From contig CANMBD010000002.1 in the NCBI GenBank assembly GCA_947495985.1, positions 186,001 to 250,000 of the forward strand: a DNA stretch of 64,000 bases, read 5' to 3'. The DNA is from an uncultured Sphingomonadaceae bacterium (lineage in GTDB: Bacteria; Pseudomonadota; Alphaproteobacteria; Sphingomonadales; Sphingomonadaceae). Position numbers and translations under genes: made by a program. Positions 8,988 to 17,791 of the stretch are shown here, piece after piece (the first letter of the stretch is position 1; the number at the start of each line of letters is the position of its first letter). The notes under the pieces are model-generated. The model made no database searches. It saw nothing but the letters and a program-made list of their open reading frames with translations, and had not been told where the DNA came from.

Positions 8988-9194
8988 CAAAAAGATGATG
9001 TGCCAGACGGAACGGTATAACGCCGCTCCGGCTATGGCGCAGCTTTTGCTATTTGCGCTTCAATCTTTGCGTTACCAGTTTATGGCAGTTTTCTGGGGGA
9101 TATGGCTGTCACATGCGGTGGCGGTCATGTTTTGGTCCAAGACCAGCGGAACCAACCGCTTGGCCCGAAAAAATATCTGTTAAGGAACTCTTAT

Positions 9195-10898
9195 ATGGCC
9201 TCTACGGCATTTCCCAGTCGCGACGATTTCGCGGCACTTTTAAACGAATCAATTGGCGGTGAAGATCAAGGCTTTGAAGGCCGCGTGGTCAAAGGCACCG
9301 TTGTCGGCATCGAAAATGACATGGCTGTCATCGATGTAGGATTGAAATCAGAAGGCCGTGTGGCGCTGCGCGAATTCGCCGCGCCCGGTCAAAAAGCCGA
9401 ACTCAACGTTGGCGATGAAGTCGAAGTCTATGTCGACCGTATCGAAAATGTGAACGGCGAAGCCATGCTGTCCCGCGACCGCGCCCGCCGCGAAGCTTCC
9501 TGGGACAAGCTTGAAAAAGAATATGACGAAGGCAACCGCGTTGACGGTATTATCTTCGGACGCGTCAAAGGCGGCTTCACGGTTGACCTTGACGGCGCCG
9601 TGGCCTTCCTGCCCGGCAGCCAGGTTGATGTCCGCCCCGTGCGCGACGTGACCCCGCTGATGGACATTTCACAGCCTTTCCAGATCCTGAAAATGGATCG
9701 CAAGCGGGGCAATATCGTTGTTTCGCGCCGCGCTATCCTCGAAGAGACCCGCGCAGAACAGCGCAGCGGACTTATTGAGTCTCTGGCAGAAGGTCAGGTT
9801 ACCGAAGGCGTTGTGAAAAACATCACCGACTATGGTGCGTTTGTTGACCTGGGCGGCATTGATGGCCTGCTCCACGTCACCGACCTCAGCTACAAGCGGG
9901 TCAATCACCCGAACGAGATGATCAACATCGGCGATACGCTGAAAGTCCAGATCATCAAGATCAACAAAGACACGCAGCGTATCTCGCTTGGTATGAAACA
10001 GCTGGAAAGCGATCCTTGGGATGCCGCTTCCGAGAAATATGCTGTTGGCACAAAACTAACCGGTTCGGTTACCAACATCACCGAATATGGTGCGTTTGTT
10101 GAGCTGGAAGCTGGCATCGAAGGCCTTGTCCACGTTTCCGAAATGAGCTGGACCAAGAAAAACGTACATCCTGGCAAAATCGTCTCCACCTCTCAGGAAG
10201 TGGATGTGATCGTTCTGGAAGTCGATACCGAGAAACGCCGCATTTCGCTGGGTCTTAAACAGGCTCAATCCAACCCGTGGACCGACTTTGCCGATGCGCA
10301 TCCTGTCGGCAGCACGGTTGCAGGCGAAGTCAAGAACGCCACCGAATTCGGTCTGTTCATCGGACTTGAAGGCGACGTAGACGGCATGGTTCACATGTCT
10401 GACATCGCATGGGGAATCTCGGGCGAAGACGCTTTGAACCTGCACCATAAAGGTGAAGAAGTGAAAGCTATCGTTCTCGACATTGATGTCGAGAAAGAGC
10501 GCATTTCACTGGGCATGAAGCAACTTGAAAAAGGTGCTCCTGCTGTTGGCGGAACCGACACTGGCGGTCTCAAGAAAGGTTCGGTCACCACCGTTACCGT
10601 GCTTGAAGTTCGCGACGGCGGTCTTGAAGTACAGGTTGGCGACGATGGCGTCACAGGCTTCATCAAACGGACCGACCTTGGCCGTGATCGTGATGAGCAG
10701 CGTCCTGACCGTTTCCAGGTTGGCCAGAAAGTCGACGCGATGGTTACCGGTTTTGATCGCTCCAAAAAGCCCAATTTCTCAATCAAAGCCCATCAGTTGG
10801 CCGAAGAGAAACAGGCAGTCGAACAGTTTGGTTCTACCGACTCCGGTGCCAGCCTCGGCGACATTCTTGGCGAAGCGCTCAAGAAAAAGGACGACTAA
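9195..10898 (+). CDS. rpsA: 30S ribosomal protein S1
   Basis: mRNA-binding protein of the small ribosomal subunit, needed for initiation on structured messages. The start is the ATG giving MASTAFPSRDDF, 8-13 bases after a TAAGGA ribosome binding site. Six S1/OB-fold repeats can be read, the later ones with the signature ITDYGAFVDLGGIDGLLHVTDL and close variants, each ending in an ISLGMKQ-type motif. Length 567 residues, normal for alphaproteobacteria. The 207-base leader after cmk has no convincing gene and may carry the S1 promoter or autoregulatory structure; I could not define one. Confidence 0.98.
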   Translation: MASTAFPSRDDFAALLNESIGGEDQGFEGRVVKGTVVGIENDMAVIDVGLKSEGRVALREFAAPGQKAELNVGDEVEVYVDRIENVNGEAMLSRDRARREASWDKLEKEYDEGNRVDGIIFGRVKGGFTVDLDGAVAFLPGSQVDVRPVRDVTPLMDISQPFQILKMDRKRGNIVVSRRAILEETRAEQRSGLIESLAEGQVTEGVVKNITDYGAFVDLGGIDGLLHVTDLSYKRVNHPNEMINIGDTLKVQIIKINKDTQRISLGMKQLESDPWDAASEKYAVGTKLTGSVTNITEYGAFVELEAGIEGLVHVSEMSWTKKNVHPGKIVSTSQEVDVIVLEVDTEKRRISLGLKQAQSNPWTDFADAHPVGSTVAGEVKNATEFGLFIGLEGDVDGMVHMSDIAWGISGEDALNLHHKGEEVKAIVLDIDVEKERISLGMKQLEKGAPAVGGTDTGGLKKGSVTTVTVLEVRDGGLEVQVGDDGVTGFIKRTDLGRDRDEQRPDRFQVGQKVDAMVTGFDRSKKPNFSIKAHQLAEEKQAVEQFGSTDSGASLGDILGEALKKKDD

Positions 10899-10928
10899 GC
10901 CAGTCGGGCATTGCCCGAAAGCTATTTG

Positions 10929-10965
10929 AAAAAAGCCCGTTCTCCGAAAGGAGGCGGGCTTTTTT
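10929..10965 (+). terminator. Rho-independent terminator of rpsA
   Basis: Stem AAAAAAGCCCG/CGGGCTTTTTT with an inner CTCC/GGAG helix closed by a GAAA tetraloop, followed by a T run. It lies 30 bases after the rpsA stop. Confidence 0.93.
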
Positions 10966-11171
10966 GTTGGCGGATCCAATTTCCATGCCAAAAAGCAATG
11001 CGGCCAACCCGTCCCAGTTCAAGACGTATTACAATGTAAAATCCAAAGCCCATTGAAAACATGTAAATTTTCTGTCAGTATCATCTCATAATCGCGATGC
11101 AGAGCAAATGCAGATGCATGACGCGAATAGCTCAAATTCCGTGGTTGCCCCACAAGCGGAAAGGCATGCGC

Positions 11172-11453
11172 ATGATACGTTCTGAATTGCTTGAAAAACT
11201 GGCCGAAGAAAATCCCGAGCTGAAACCGGACGAGATTGAGAAGATTGTTGACTTGTTTTTCAATCAGATAAGTCAAAAGCTGGCCGAAGGCGGCCGTGTT
11301 GAATTGCGAGGCTTTGGTGCCTTTTCAACCCGCCAGCGCAAACCACGCATTGGGCGTAATCCCCGTACTGGCGAATCAGTACAAGTCCCGGCAAAGCGCG
11401 TGCCCTATTTTAAACCTGGCAAGGAAATTCGCGAGCGTCTCAATAAGGGATGA
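11172..11453 (+). CDS. ihfB: Integration host factor beta subunit
   Basis: DNA-bending protein that pairs with IHF-alpha (gene elsewhere). The start is chosen as ATG 11172, giving MIRSELLEKLA, the canonical family N-terminus, with a GGAAAGG ribosome binding site about 7 bases upstream; ATG 11166 is too close to that site. The DNA-intercalating arm RKPRIGRNPRTGESVQVPAKRVPYFKPGKEIRERL is present. Length 93 residues. The rpsA-ihfB order is conserved in proteobacteria, but here a strong terminator separates them, so ihfB has its own promoter within 10966-11171. Confidence 0.95.
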   Translation: MIRSELLEKLAEENPELKPDEIEKIVDLFFNQISQKLAEGGRVELRGFGAFSTRQRKPRIGRNPRTGESVQVPAKRVPYFKPGKEIRERLNKG

Positions 11454-11592
11454 TCAGAAGGCCGCATATCGGCCGAAACTGTCAAATATCTGCCAACCAA
11501 TCGAAAAACTTGAAATTAGCCCATCTCAGGGCTTGACCTGCTGCGCGCAATGATGCTTGTCGCATGCTCCAATCAAAGTTGGAGCTACCGGT

Positions 11593-11679
11593 GCGGACGT
11601 GGCGAAATGGTAGACGCAGCAGACTTAAAATCTGCTATCCGAAATGGGTGTGCGGGTTCGAGTCCCGCCGTCCGCACCA
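11593..11679 (+). tRNA. tRNA-Leu (anticodon TAA)
   Basis: 87 bases with the long variable arm of class II tRNAs. The acceptor stem is GCGGACG/CGTCCGC. The anticodon stem is GCAGA/TCTGC with loop CTTAAAA, giving TAA (reads UUA and UUG). The T loop is GGTTCGAGTCC, and CCA is encoded. Confidence 0.97.
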
Positions 11680-11724
11680 GCTAAATGGCATTATTTAATG
11701 CCTGATCATCGAAGTAATCGAAGA

Positions 11725-12138
11725 TCAGTTCGCTACCGCAGCAACCTGAAACTCGCGCGCATCAAAGCCGTTTTCACCAATTTGCGCCGATAGGGCCCGG
11801 GTCTGGATTTTGGGACCCGTGGCTCCCGGAATTGTTGCAAAACCGGAACCGTCCAGTGTGACGCTTTCGTTGCCGAAGTTCAGTCTCACGCCGCGCAAAC
11901 TATTTGGGCTATAGCTCACCTGCAGATTATATCCGCCAGGAGCATTACAATATTCGCGGAGCTCACCCAATCGGACGACATTCTCAGCAAAAGCTGCACC
12001 AGCTGAACTATACTGAACACCGCACATCACCGGAACAACTGCCTTCAAGCGGAAATTCATAGAGTTTGTCGCAATTGCGCTGGTAGCTGTCGTAGCCACA
12101 ACTACCACCGCTGCTGCACTAATTAGTTTCTTCACCAT
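11725..12138 (-). CDS. Secreted spore-coat-U-like pilin-related protein
   Basis: 137 residues with a Sec signal peptide (about residues 1-23, ending AIA). The mature part has features of the SCPU/Csu pilin fold: an early Cys (CGV) with a second Cys about 28 residues later (REYCNAPGGYNLQVSY). Similarity to SCPU domains is weak, so the family call is an inference supported by position: it is the last gene on the minus strand after the pilus adhesin gene, 303 bases away. A gap and a separate upstream regulatory box suggest its own promoter. It may be an additional subunit of the pilus encoded upstream. Confidence 0.6.
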   Translation of the reverse strand: MVKKLISAAAVVVVATTATSAIATNSMNFRLKAVVPVMCGVQYSSAGAAFAENVVRLGELREYCNAPGGYNLQVSYSPNSLRGVRLNFGNESVTLDGSGFATIPGATGPKIQTRALSAQIGENGFDAREFQVAAVAN

Positions 12139-12441
12139 GTCTCTGCCTTCAATTCTTTTCTGATGGCAGCAATTTGGCAGAAGGCATTGAAAGTAACGTC
12201 AACGGCGAAGGTTAACGCGTCGTTTACTTTTTAGGACTTTTATCGGATGGCCTGATATCCACATGGCTCGCTCACGCCGGCTTGCATTAAGCACATTTCC
12301 AAGAAGGATAATAATTATCTATTTTTCAGTAATTTAACTGAGAACCGCCAACAAATAATTGTTTCTTCGAGCGACATCTGGAGGTATTTTTTTGTCGTAT
12401 ATGGTTACAAAATACCGTTAAAATCGGCGTTTGGAGATGCT
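12139..12441. other. Intergenic region between pilus adhesin and detached subunit
   Basis: 303 bases with no credible gene. AT-rich in its centre (around 12300-12370). It contains the CtrA-like box at 12212-12227 described separately and presumably the promoter for the 11725-12138 gene. I see no strong terminator hairpin. Confidence 0.6.
12212..12227 (-). promoter_or_regulatory. CtrA-like box, one mismatch
   Basis: TTAA-N7-TTTAC on the plus strand, equal to TAAA-N7-TTAAC on the minus strand: one mismatch from the CtrA consensus TTAA-N7-TTAAC. It lies about 75 bases upstream of the minus-strand start at 12138, a normal promoter distance. Weak on its own, but the pilus operon upstream has a perfect box. 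Confidence 0.4.
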
Positions 12442-13353
12442 TTATCGCGCCGTTATCGATACCGAAACGACATCGCTATAGACCCCCGCACGCCGATTCG
12501 ACACGTCACCGATAACAAACTGGAAAGGCAGGGAATCTCTAAGAAGCCCCGATCTTTTGGACCCCGTGACGGTGCGGGCACCGGTAAGATTGACTGCATT
12601 GCCACCGATAGCAACCGAATAGGGGACGAACCATTGGCTCGAGCCCAGGCGCAGCCGACCAGAATTTGCCGAAGACACCATGATATCATAATCGCCGGTG
12701 CTACTGACGCGCAGCTGCAATGGAACCGGCGCAACACCCTCGCGCAATTCACCCAGGCTAACGACAGCTTGCCCATCATTCATCCTATAGGCGCCGGTAA
12801 GACCGACACGAGCTGACGGCAACACCTTTATACCGAAAACCAGCGGTGCTCCTCCAAGAGACCGAAAGCTGTTGTCTTGTGCTTCCAGAGTAACGTCCTG
12901 CGTGAACGTCCCGGAACTGCGTACATCGTCGGGTTCAGCGACCAGCCTGTAGGTCAGTGACCGTGATTCTCCCGGTGCCAGCACAAGTTCACGCTGCGAT
13001 AATCGTGGCTGGGACCGACCCGCACGTGGAGTCACATCTTGGCTATCCGTCAGATTCAAAAGCGCATACCGAACCGGTTTTTCTATACCTTTGGATAATC
13101 CAAATGGCGGCTGCCTCAATACGAATGTCGGCCTGAAGCGGCACTCTGCCCCACCGTCGTTGACAAAGGTCACACCATATGTGCCTTCGGGAATGGAGCC
13201 CGCAAAAGGATCATAACCTTGAATGATCCAGCTCGCCGGCGCCGGATTAACGCGGACGAGGCAATCGGTCGTCTGGCCTGAGGCCAAAGGAGCTTGAGCC
13301 AAAACTGGAGCAGCCAAAGACGCGGCAAAGAGAGTCAGTATGGGTCGAAGCAT
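12442..13353 (-). CDS. SCPU/Csu-type pilus tip protein (CsuE-like)
   Basis: 303 residues with a Sec signal peptide (cleavage near VLAQ, residue 20). It appears to hold two SCPU-type beta-sandwich halves: the first with Cys near 30 and GAECRFRP near 74, the second (about 165-303) starting at FGIKVLPSARVGLTG and ending in a donor-strand-like segment VYSDVVSVSITAR. Two-domain subunits of this kind form the tip adhesin (CsuE) in archaic chaperone-usher pili. It follows the usher by 9 bases, the usual position of csuE. Tip assignment is inferred from order and length. Confidence 0.8.
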   Translation of the reverse strand: MLRPILTLFAASLAAPVLAQAPLASGQTTDCLVRVNPAPASWIIQGYDPFAGSIPEGTYGVTFVNDGGAECRFRPTFVLRQPPFGLSKGIEKPVRYALLNLTDSQDVTPRAGRSQPRLSQRELVLAPGESRSLTYRLVAEPDDVRSSGTFTQDVTLEAQDNSFRSLGGAPLVFGIKVLPSARVGLTGAYRMNDGQAVVSLGELREGVAPVPLQLRVSSTGDYDIMVSSANSGRLRLGSSQWFVPYSVAIGGNAVNLTGARTVTGSKRSGLLRDSLPFQFVIGDVSNRRAGVYSDVVSVSITAR

Positions 13354-13362
13354 TGGTGTCTC

Positions 13363-15996
13363 CTATTTTTTCATACCCGGCCGAACGGTGCCGAGGCTTA
13401 CCAGACCATCTGTGTCGGCTGGAACTGTAAATTCAAAGCTCTTATCGATCGAACCATTAGGTCCATAAGTTTCGACAAGATAGCGGCGACCGGGCAGCAA
13501 GTTCGCAATCGCGAAACGTCCAACCGAATTGGTGAAGAATGGAAGCGGTTTCGGATTCTCCCCTTCTTCCACGTCGAGCAGGGTCACTCGTCCACCGATC
13601 AGTGAAACCGGCTGATCTGGTCCAAGGACAAGCGTGCCCATTGCGCTAACGAACGCGTCGGTTCCGATGCGCGCCGCGTAGCCGCTCTTATAAGATGGAT
13701 ATACACGGAAAACGCCCGTACCTGTGTCATAGCCAGTTGGCGGATCCTCAACATCATATTGCACGGATTGCATGGAGTACGAGCCCAGGAAGTTGTTAAC
13801 CGCCGATCCCAGCGCACCGCTGCGACCGATATAATTATTTTCGGCAAGTGATTGTCCGGCAACTACACTGCGCTTGCCCAGGTTTTCATGCGGAGCCAAT
13901 AACATGAAACTGTCATTAATTCGCCGACCAACACCAAACTGGCCATCAGCGAATGCCAAAGTGGTACCAACACGAACAGATGTAGCATTGACAGCACCAA
14001 AGTCCGATAGGCTCGGCCCGAAACTGGCGTGACTGACCGAGGCATCAAATCGGTTGGCCGAATAAGAAGCAAAGCCTTGTGCGTTCACATTGTTATTCTG
14101 GTGTCTGGCCACAGCACCAAAGCCAACGCTGTTCAGCTGGTTAAGGCCGCTTTGATTGTATGAAAGCTCCTTGATGCTATCCCGGCTCTCATAGCGTGCC
14201 TCCGCCCGACGCCGGAAGTCTGGCTGGAACACAATGCCGATGTTAACACTAAAACCGGTTCCGCCGTCAAACCCGCCAGAGAATCGCGCATAATCAACAC
14301 CAGCCGTCAAAGTCCAACGGTCATCTAGGCGATAAAAACCAGTCGTGCCGATCCGATAACTGTCACCCGTTCCGTTCCGACCTTTGAGATATGATGCTGT
14401 CGATGTGGCGAGAAATTTCAGATTGAACTGCCGGGTATACTGAGCCGCGATCGAGAAAGATGTTGTGTTGATCCCGTTCAAGTTGCCAAGCGTTGCAAAT
14501 TCGGGCGAAAAATAGTCTGCCCGAAGGGTAAAATTGTCTGCAAGCCCATTGCGGTCAATGGAATGCTCGTAACTCATCGCCCCCGAAAAACCCTGTCCAA
14601 CGGATCTCAAATTGCTTACAGCGCCATCCAGCAACAACCTTCCGCCATTGCCCAGAACAAACTGCGTCTGCCCTGAAAGGGTCTGCACATCTTTGCTTGC
14701 TTGAAGGCCAACGCCGATGGCCGGGGCGTTAAAAAATGCTTTGCGATAAAAGCCGCTAAAGGCTACCGGCCCCCGATAATCAGGAGCGCGTCCGAATCTC
14801 CGGCTCGTCGGGCCCAAAAAAGCGCCATATTCATGATCGCCGGGATCTAGATCAATCGGGTCGAGATATTGCTGATAGGACAGGTTCTGAACTGCGCCGC
14901 TGTTGTCCGTGATCTGGATGTCGATATCATTACTGCCAGCCACCAGCGGTAGCGAGCTAAAATCATAGCGTCCTGGCTGGAGACGGATTTCACGATAAAG
15001 CGAGCCATTCCGCAAAAAGCGTACGGTCGAATCGCGCTGCACAATAAGTTGACGATCAGACTGGAGAATAGCGGAACGAAAAGCGTTGAAGCGCCGCTGC
15101 TGCCTTACGACACCAATACCACCCATGGGCACGAAAGACTGCTGACCGCGGACCTCCACGTCCAGATCGCCCAGATACCAGCGACGGAAGTCTTCTGGTT
15201 CGTCATAAACAAGTCGCGCAAAATTTCGCCGAAACCTATAGGAATCTCCCGCCAGGCCAAACTCTTGGCCCAGCTGCGCATCCCCTTCGAAAACCACAGA
15301 TCCAACCCGCACCGCTCCATCAAAATTGATGGTAGGCGGGTCAATCTGGCTGCCTTCCCAAATGTAGGTGCCAATTACACTCAGGTTAAGAAATCCCGAT
15401 AAACCTGCGGGTTCCAGAGTTACGTCATTAACATCATCGCGCGGCGGTGCGAACAAGTCGCGAATGGCACGCTGCTCTGGCGATACTTCAACCACTACGA
15501 CGGCTAACGTGCTTGGGTCATAAGTAAGCTGGACCCCTGTCTGGTCCAAATCTTCTGGTCCAAACTGGGGTAACGGCTCCAGCTTCGTCGACAGTTCGAC
15601 ATGCGCTGCATCGTTCAAGATCGACTTCATAAGGCGAATAAACGTCTCTGATTCAATCAGGAACCGGTCATCCGCCGTCAAACGCAGTGGAACTTCGCCA
15701 AGGCTGCGACTCTGGAAAGTCAACGGAACCGTCATATCGATGTCACGGTCATATGGATTGATATCCGGACGTCCATCAGCACCAATTGGGTATTGCGGCG
15801 TTGCCGGAGGTGTTGGCGCGGGTGTCGGCGTTGGCGCAGGCCCGCCTGGAAGCGGAATGGTTGTCGGCTGTCCCTGATCCCCAGCTTGCGGAGTAGGATC
15901 AGGCCCTTGCGGAAGCGGAATGGTTACCTGACCAAGCGCACCGGTTGACCATAAGGCTATGGGCGCAACCGTACATATGAGATATCTGCGTTTCAC
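13363..15996 (-). CDS. Fimbrial outer-membrane usher (CsuD-like)
   Basis: 877-residue outer-membrane pore through which pilin-chaperone complexes are polymerised. Signal peptide at residues 1-22, then an unusual Pro-rich linker of about 50 residues with repeats of the IPLP-x-GP-x-PTP type. The usher N-terminal domain follows (VPLTFQSRSLGEVPLRLTADDRFLIE), then a long beta-barrel region with many alternating aromatic strands and a FRRWYLGDLDVE-type segment, and a C-terminal carboxypeptidase-like domain near 800-877 (NLLPGRRYLVETYGPNGSIDKSF). Its start overlaps the chaperone stop by four bases (ATGA). Confidence 0.92.
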   Translation of the reverse strand: MKRRYLICTVAPIALWSTGALGQVTIPLPQGPDPTPQAGDQGQPTTIPLPGGPAPTPTPAPTPPATPQYPIGADGRPDINPYDRDIDMTVPLTFQSRSLGEVPLRLTADDRFLIESETFIRLMKSILNDAAHVELSTKLEPLPQFGPEDLDQTGVQLTYDPSTLAVVVVEVSPEQRAIRDLFAPPRDDVNDVTLEPAGLSGFLNLSVIGTYIWEGSQIDPPTINFDGAVRVGSVVFEGDAQLGQEFGLAGDSYRFRRNFARLVYDEPEDFRRWYLGDLDVEVRGQQSFVPMGGIGVVRQQRRFNAFRSAILQSDRQLIVQRDSTVRFLRNGSLYREIRLQPGRYDFSSLPLVAGSNDIDIQITDNSGAVQNLSYQQYLDPIDLDPGDHEYGAFLGPTSRRFGRAPDYRGPVAFSGFYRKAFFNAPAIGVGLQASKDVQTLSGQTQFVLGNGGRLLLDGAVSNLRSVGQGFSGAMSYEHSIDRNGLADNFTLRADYFSPEFATLGNLNGINTTSFSIAAQYTRQFNLKFLATSTASYLKGRNGTGDSYRIGTTGFYRLDDRWTLTAGVDYARFSGGFDGGTGFSVNIGIVFQPDFRRRAEARYESRDSIKELSYNQSGLNQLNSVGFGAVARHQNNNVNAQGFASYSANRFDASVSHASFGPSLSDFGAVNATSVRVGTTLAFADGQFGVGRRINDSFMLLAPHENLGKRSVVAGQSLAENNYIGRSGALGSAVNNFLGSYSMQSVQYDVEDPPTGYDTGTGVFRVYPSYKSGYAARIGTDAFVSAMGTLVLGPDQPVSLIGGRVTLLDVEEGENPKPLPFFTNSVGRFAIANLLPGRRYLVETYGPNGSIDKSFEFTVPADTDGLVSLGTVRPGMKK

Positions 15997-16796
15997 TGTT
16001 TAAAAGACAGCTCGATAGGGTCTGGCCCAAAACCGGGAACGGGAAGACGAAAGACGCGCTCCCCTTGTGCAGGCACAAAACCGGTGCCTATGGCTCGATT
16101 CAGTTCTTCAGGACTTACGTCGACCCGCAACCATTTGCCTTCCTTATCCTTGCCGACCAGTTGCCAGGAGAAATTCGACATCATGGCATGGCGGCGGCCT
16201 TCATTAGTCAGGGTGATTTCAACCCCGTCCTGCATCGGCGGCTGTTCGGTTGCTCCTGGCAAAGCAGGCGGCTGATAATTTACTTGCTTTACTGTCGTCG
16301 CTGTCACTTCAGGTTCTGCGCCTGGAGGCGCCACAACAACCAGCGCGCGCATATTATAGAGAATCTGAACCTGAGCAGCGACGGAATCGACAGTTGAAGG
16401 TTCCAATGCAACAGGAAGCTGCTCCACAGATACATAATAAGCTTGGGAAGTATCAGGTTCCGCAGGGCCTAACCACTGCAAGCGGACCACTTGACGGCCT
16501 CCGGCAGGCAATACACCCTGCGGCGGAAAAACCAGAAATTCTTCATCGGCGGGTGTCTCGGTAATCGTGCCATCTGCAGCGATTTCCATTCGGAAAACGC
16601 GGGTTTCAAAAGCAAGATTGCCCGGATTGATATTCTGGACCTCGATACGGGCGGTCGCATCCGTGCCGCGCGATTCCATCTCGATAACCATTGGCGAAAC
16701 ACGCATGGCTAGAGCGGGTGCTGGTAGCAGCATAAAGGCGGCCAATACCGCTAGTAGCGCGCGTGCGCGCCGCTTCATGATTGTCAACAACGGCAT
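15993..16796 (-). CDS. Periplasmic pilus chaperone (PapD/CsuC-like)
   Basis: Periplasmic Ig-fold chaperone that caps pilin subunits. Up to 267 residues; an internal start MKRRARALL at residue 7 gives a cleaner signal peptide (cleavage after ALA near 30). Domain 1 holds the FGL/archaic-type F1-G1 strand region (LPAGGRQVVRLQW near 100) and the typical VSPMVIEMESRG opening strand. Domain 2 covers about 160-267. It is preceded by a hairpin that separates it from the subunit gene, which would lower its expression relative to pilin. Confidence 0.88.
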   Translation of the reverse strand: MPLLTIMKRRARALLAVLAAFMLLPAPALAMRVSPMVIEMESRGTDATARIEVQNINPGNLAFETRVFRMEIAADGTITETPADEEFLVFPPQGVLPAGGRQVVRLQWLGPAEPDTSQAYYVSVEQLPVALEPSTVDSVAAQVQILYNMRALVVVAPPGAEPEVTATTVKQVNYQPPALPGATEQPPMQDGVEITLTNEGRRHAMMSNFSWQLVGKDKEGKWLRVDVSPEELNRAIGTGFVPAQGERVFRLPVPGFGPDPIELSFKQ

Positions 16797-16844
16797 GAGT
16801 CGAGCCCCTAATTTTGCAAACTATTATTTCACTAATATATTAAG

Positions 16845-16875
16845 AAAAGGGGAAAGAACTGATCTTTCCCCTTTT
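16845..16875 (-). terminator. Intra-operon hairpin after putative major pilin gene
   Basis: On the minus strand, 13-bp perfect stem AAAAGGGGAAAGA/TCTTTCCCCTTTT with a 5-base loop, followed by a T-rich tail. It lies 20 bases after the stop of the 16896-17651 gene and about 50 bases before the chaperone start. Position and form suit a partial terminator or mRNA-stabilising 3' structure giving excess pilin over assembly proteins. Confidence 0.8.
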
Positions 16876-16895
16876 CCCTTTATTCAATGCGCAAA

Positions 16896-17651
16896 TTAAA
16901 GCGCGCGCAGTGTCAGACGTGTCTGACCGCGGTAGTTACCAGCGACCAGGCCTTTGTCGGTGATGACTGGAGCAGTAATGTCGATGTTCATTGCTGAACG
17001 CCATGCACCCTGCTGCAGACGGCCTACGCGCTCAGTCGTCGCTACTTCAAGCGTCTGTGCGGTTCCGGCGGTGCGAGCACCACGTGCAACACCAGTCCAG
17101 CTTGCATTCACGCTGTACGGAATGTTGTTCTGGAATTCATTGGTGTCGAAACCACCAGCACGACGGTTAACGAGGCCGCGAGCGCTGTCCTTGCGGATTT
17201 CAACAACGTTGTTGAAGTTACAGCCAGCGGTCAGCGTCTCGATTTCAGCCGTTGCAGGACCAACCATTTCAAATGCATTGTTTACATTTTCATTGTTGCC
17301 GGTCCGAACACCGATGATGCCGAAATCAATGTCAGTCGCACCAGCGTCGTTACCTGCATAGAAAGAGCAATCTTTCTGTACGCGGCCTGACAGTCTGAAA
17401 CGAACGCTAACGGTCCGTGTTGCATCTTCGGTGTTGCCAGGAGCGGAAGCTTCAGCAGTGTAGCGTGTGCCAACCTGGAAAGCGACGCCGAGTTCACCCA
17501 AGAACGTGCCAAAACCACCAGGGTTAGTGATGGTGTAGTCGCCGAGGCCTGTTGTGCCCGCATAGTGACGTTCGCTGGTCTGTGCAGCAGCCGGCGAAGC
17601 GACGGCGGCCATAGCAATCGCGGCAGCGGTGCCGCAAAGGATCTTTTTCAT
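16896..17651 (-). CDS. SCPU-domain pilin, probable major subunit
   Basis: The start at 17651 (MKKILCGTAAAIAMAAVASPAAAQ) gives a clear signal peptide and has an AGGAAG ribosome binding site; the longer open frame upstream is not homologous. 251 residues. Mature features: KDCSFYAGN and TAGCNFNNVVEI (paired cysteines), a Gly/Asn-rich middle and a terminal strand YRGQTRLTLRAL typical of SCPU subunits. A strong hairpin directly downstream and a separate good RBS suggest it is the most abundant subunit, an inference. It lies 140 bases downstream of the other subunit gene. Confidence 0.8.
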   Translation of the reverse strand: MKKILCGTAAAIAMAAVASPAAAQTSERHYAGTTGLGDYTITNPGGFGTFLGELGVAFQVGTRYTAEASAPGNTEDATRTVSVRFRLSGRVQKDCSFYAGNDAGATDIDFGIIGVRTGNNENVNNAFEMVGPATAEIETLTAGCNFNNVVEIRKDSARGLVNRRAGGFDTNEFQNNIPYSVNASWTGVARGARTAGTAQTLEVATTERVGRLQQGAWRSAMNIDITAPVITDKGLVAGNYRGQTRLTLRAL

Positions 17652-17791
17652 AACATTCTTCCTTCTATTTGGCCGCCCCCTGTTAACGGGATACGACCTG
17701 TAGTTCGCATCGGTTGGGTCGCAAACCGGAAGAGCATCGATGCCTGCCCTTCTAGCATAACTCCGTTCGCGGAACATTCCGCAAACGAAAC

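Noticed and set aside
8995..9183. 62-codon frame in the leader between cmk and rpsA
   Set aside because: No good ribosome binding site, partly hydrophobic and out of context; more likely leader sequence of rpsA.
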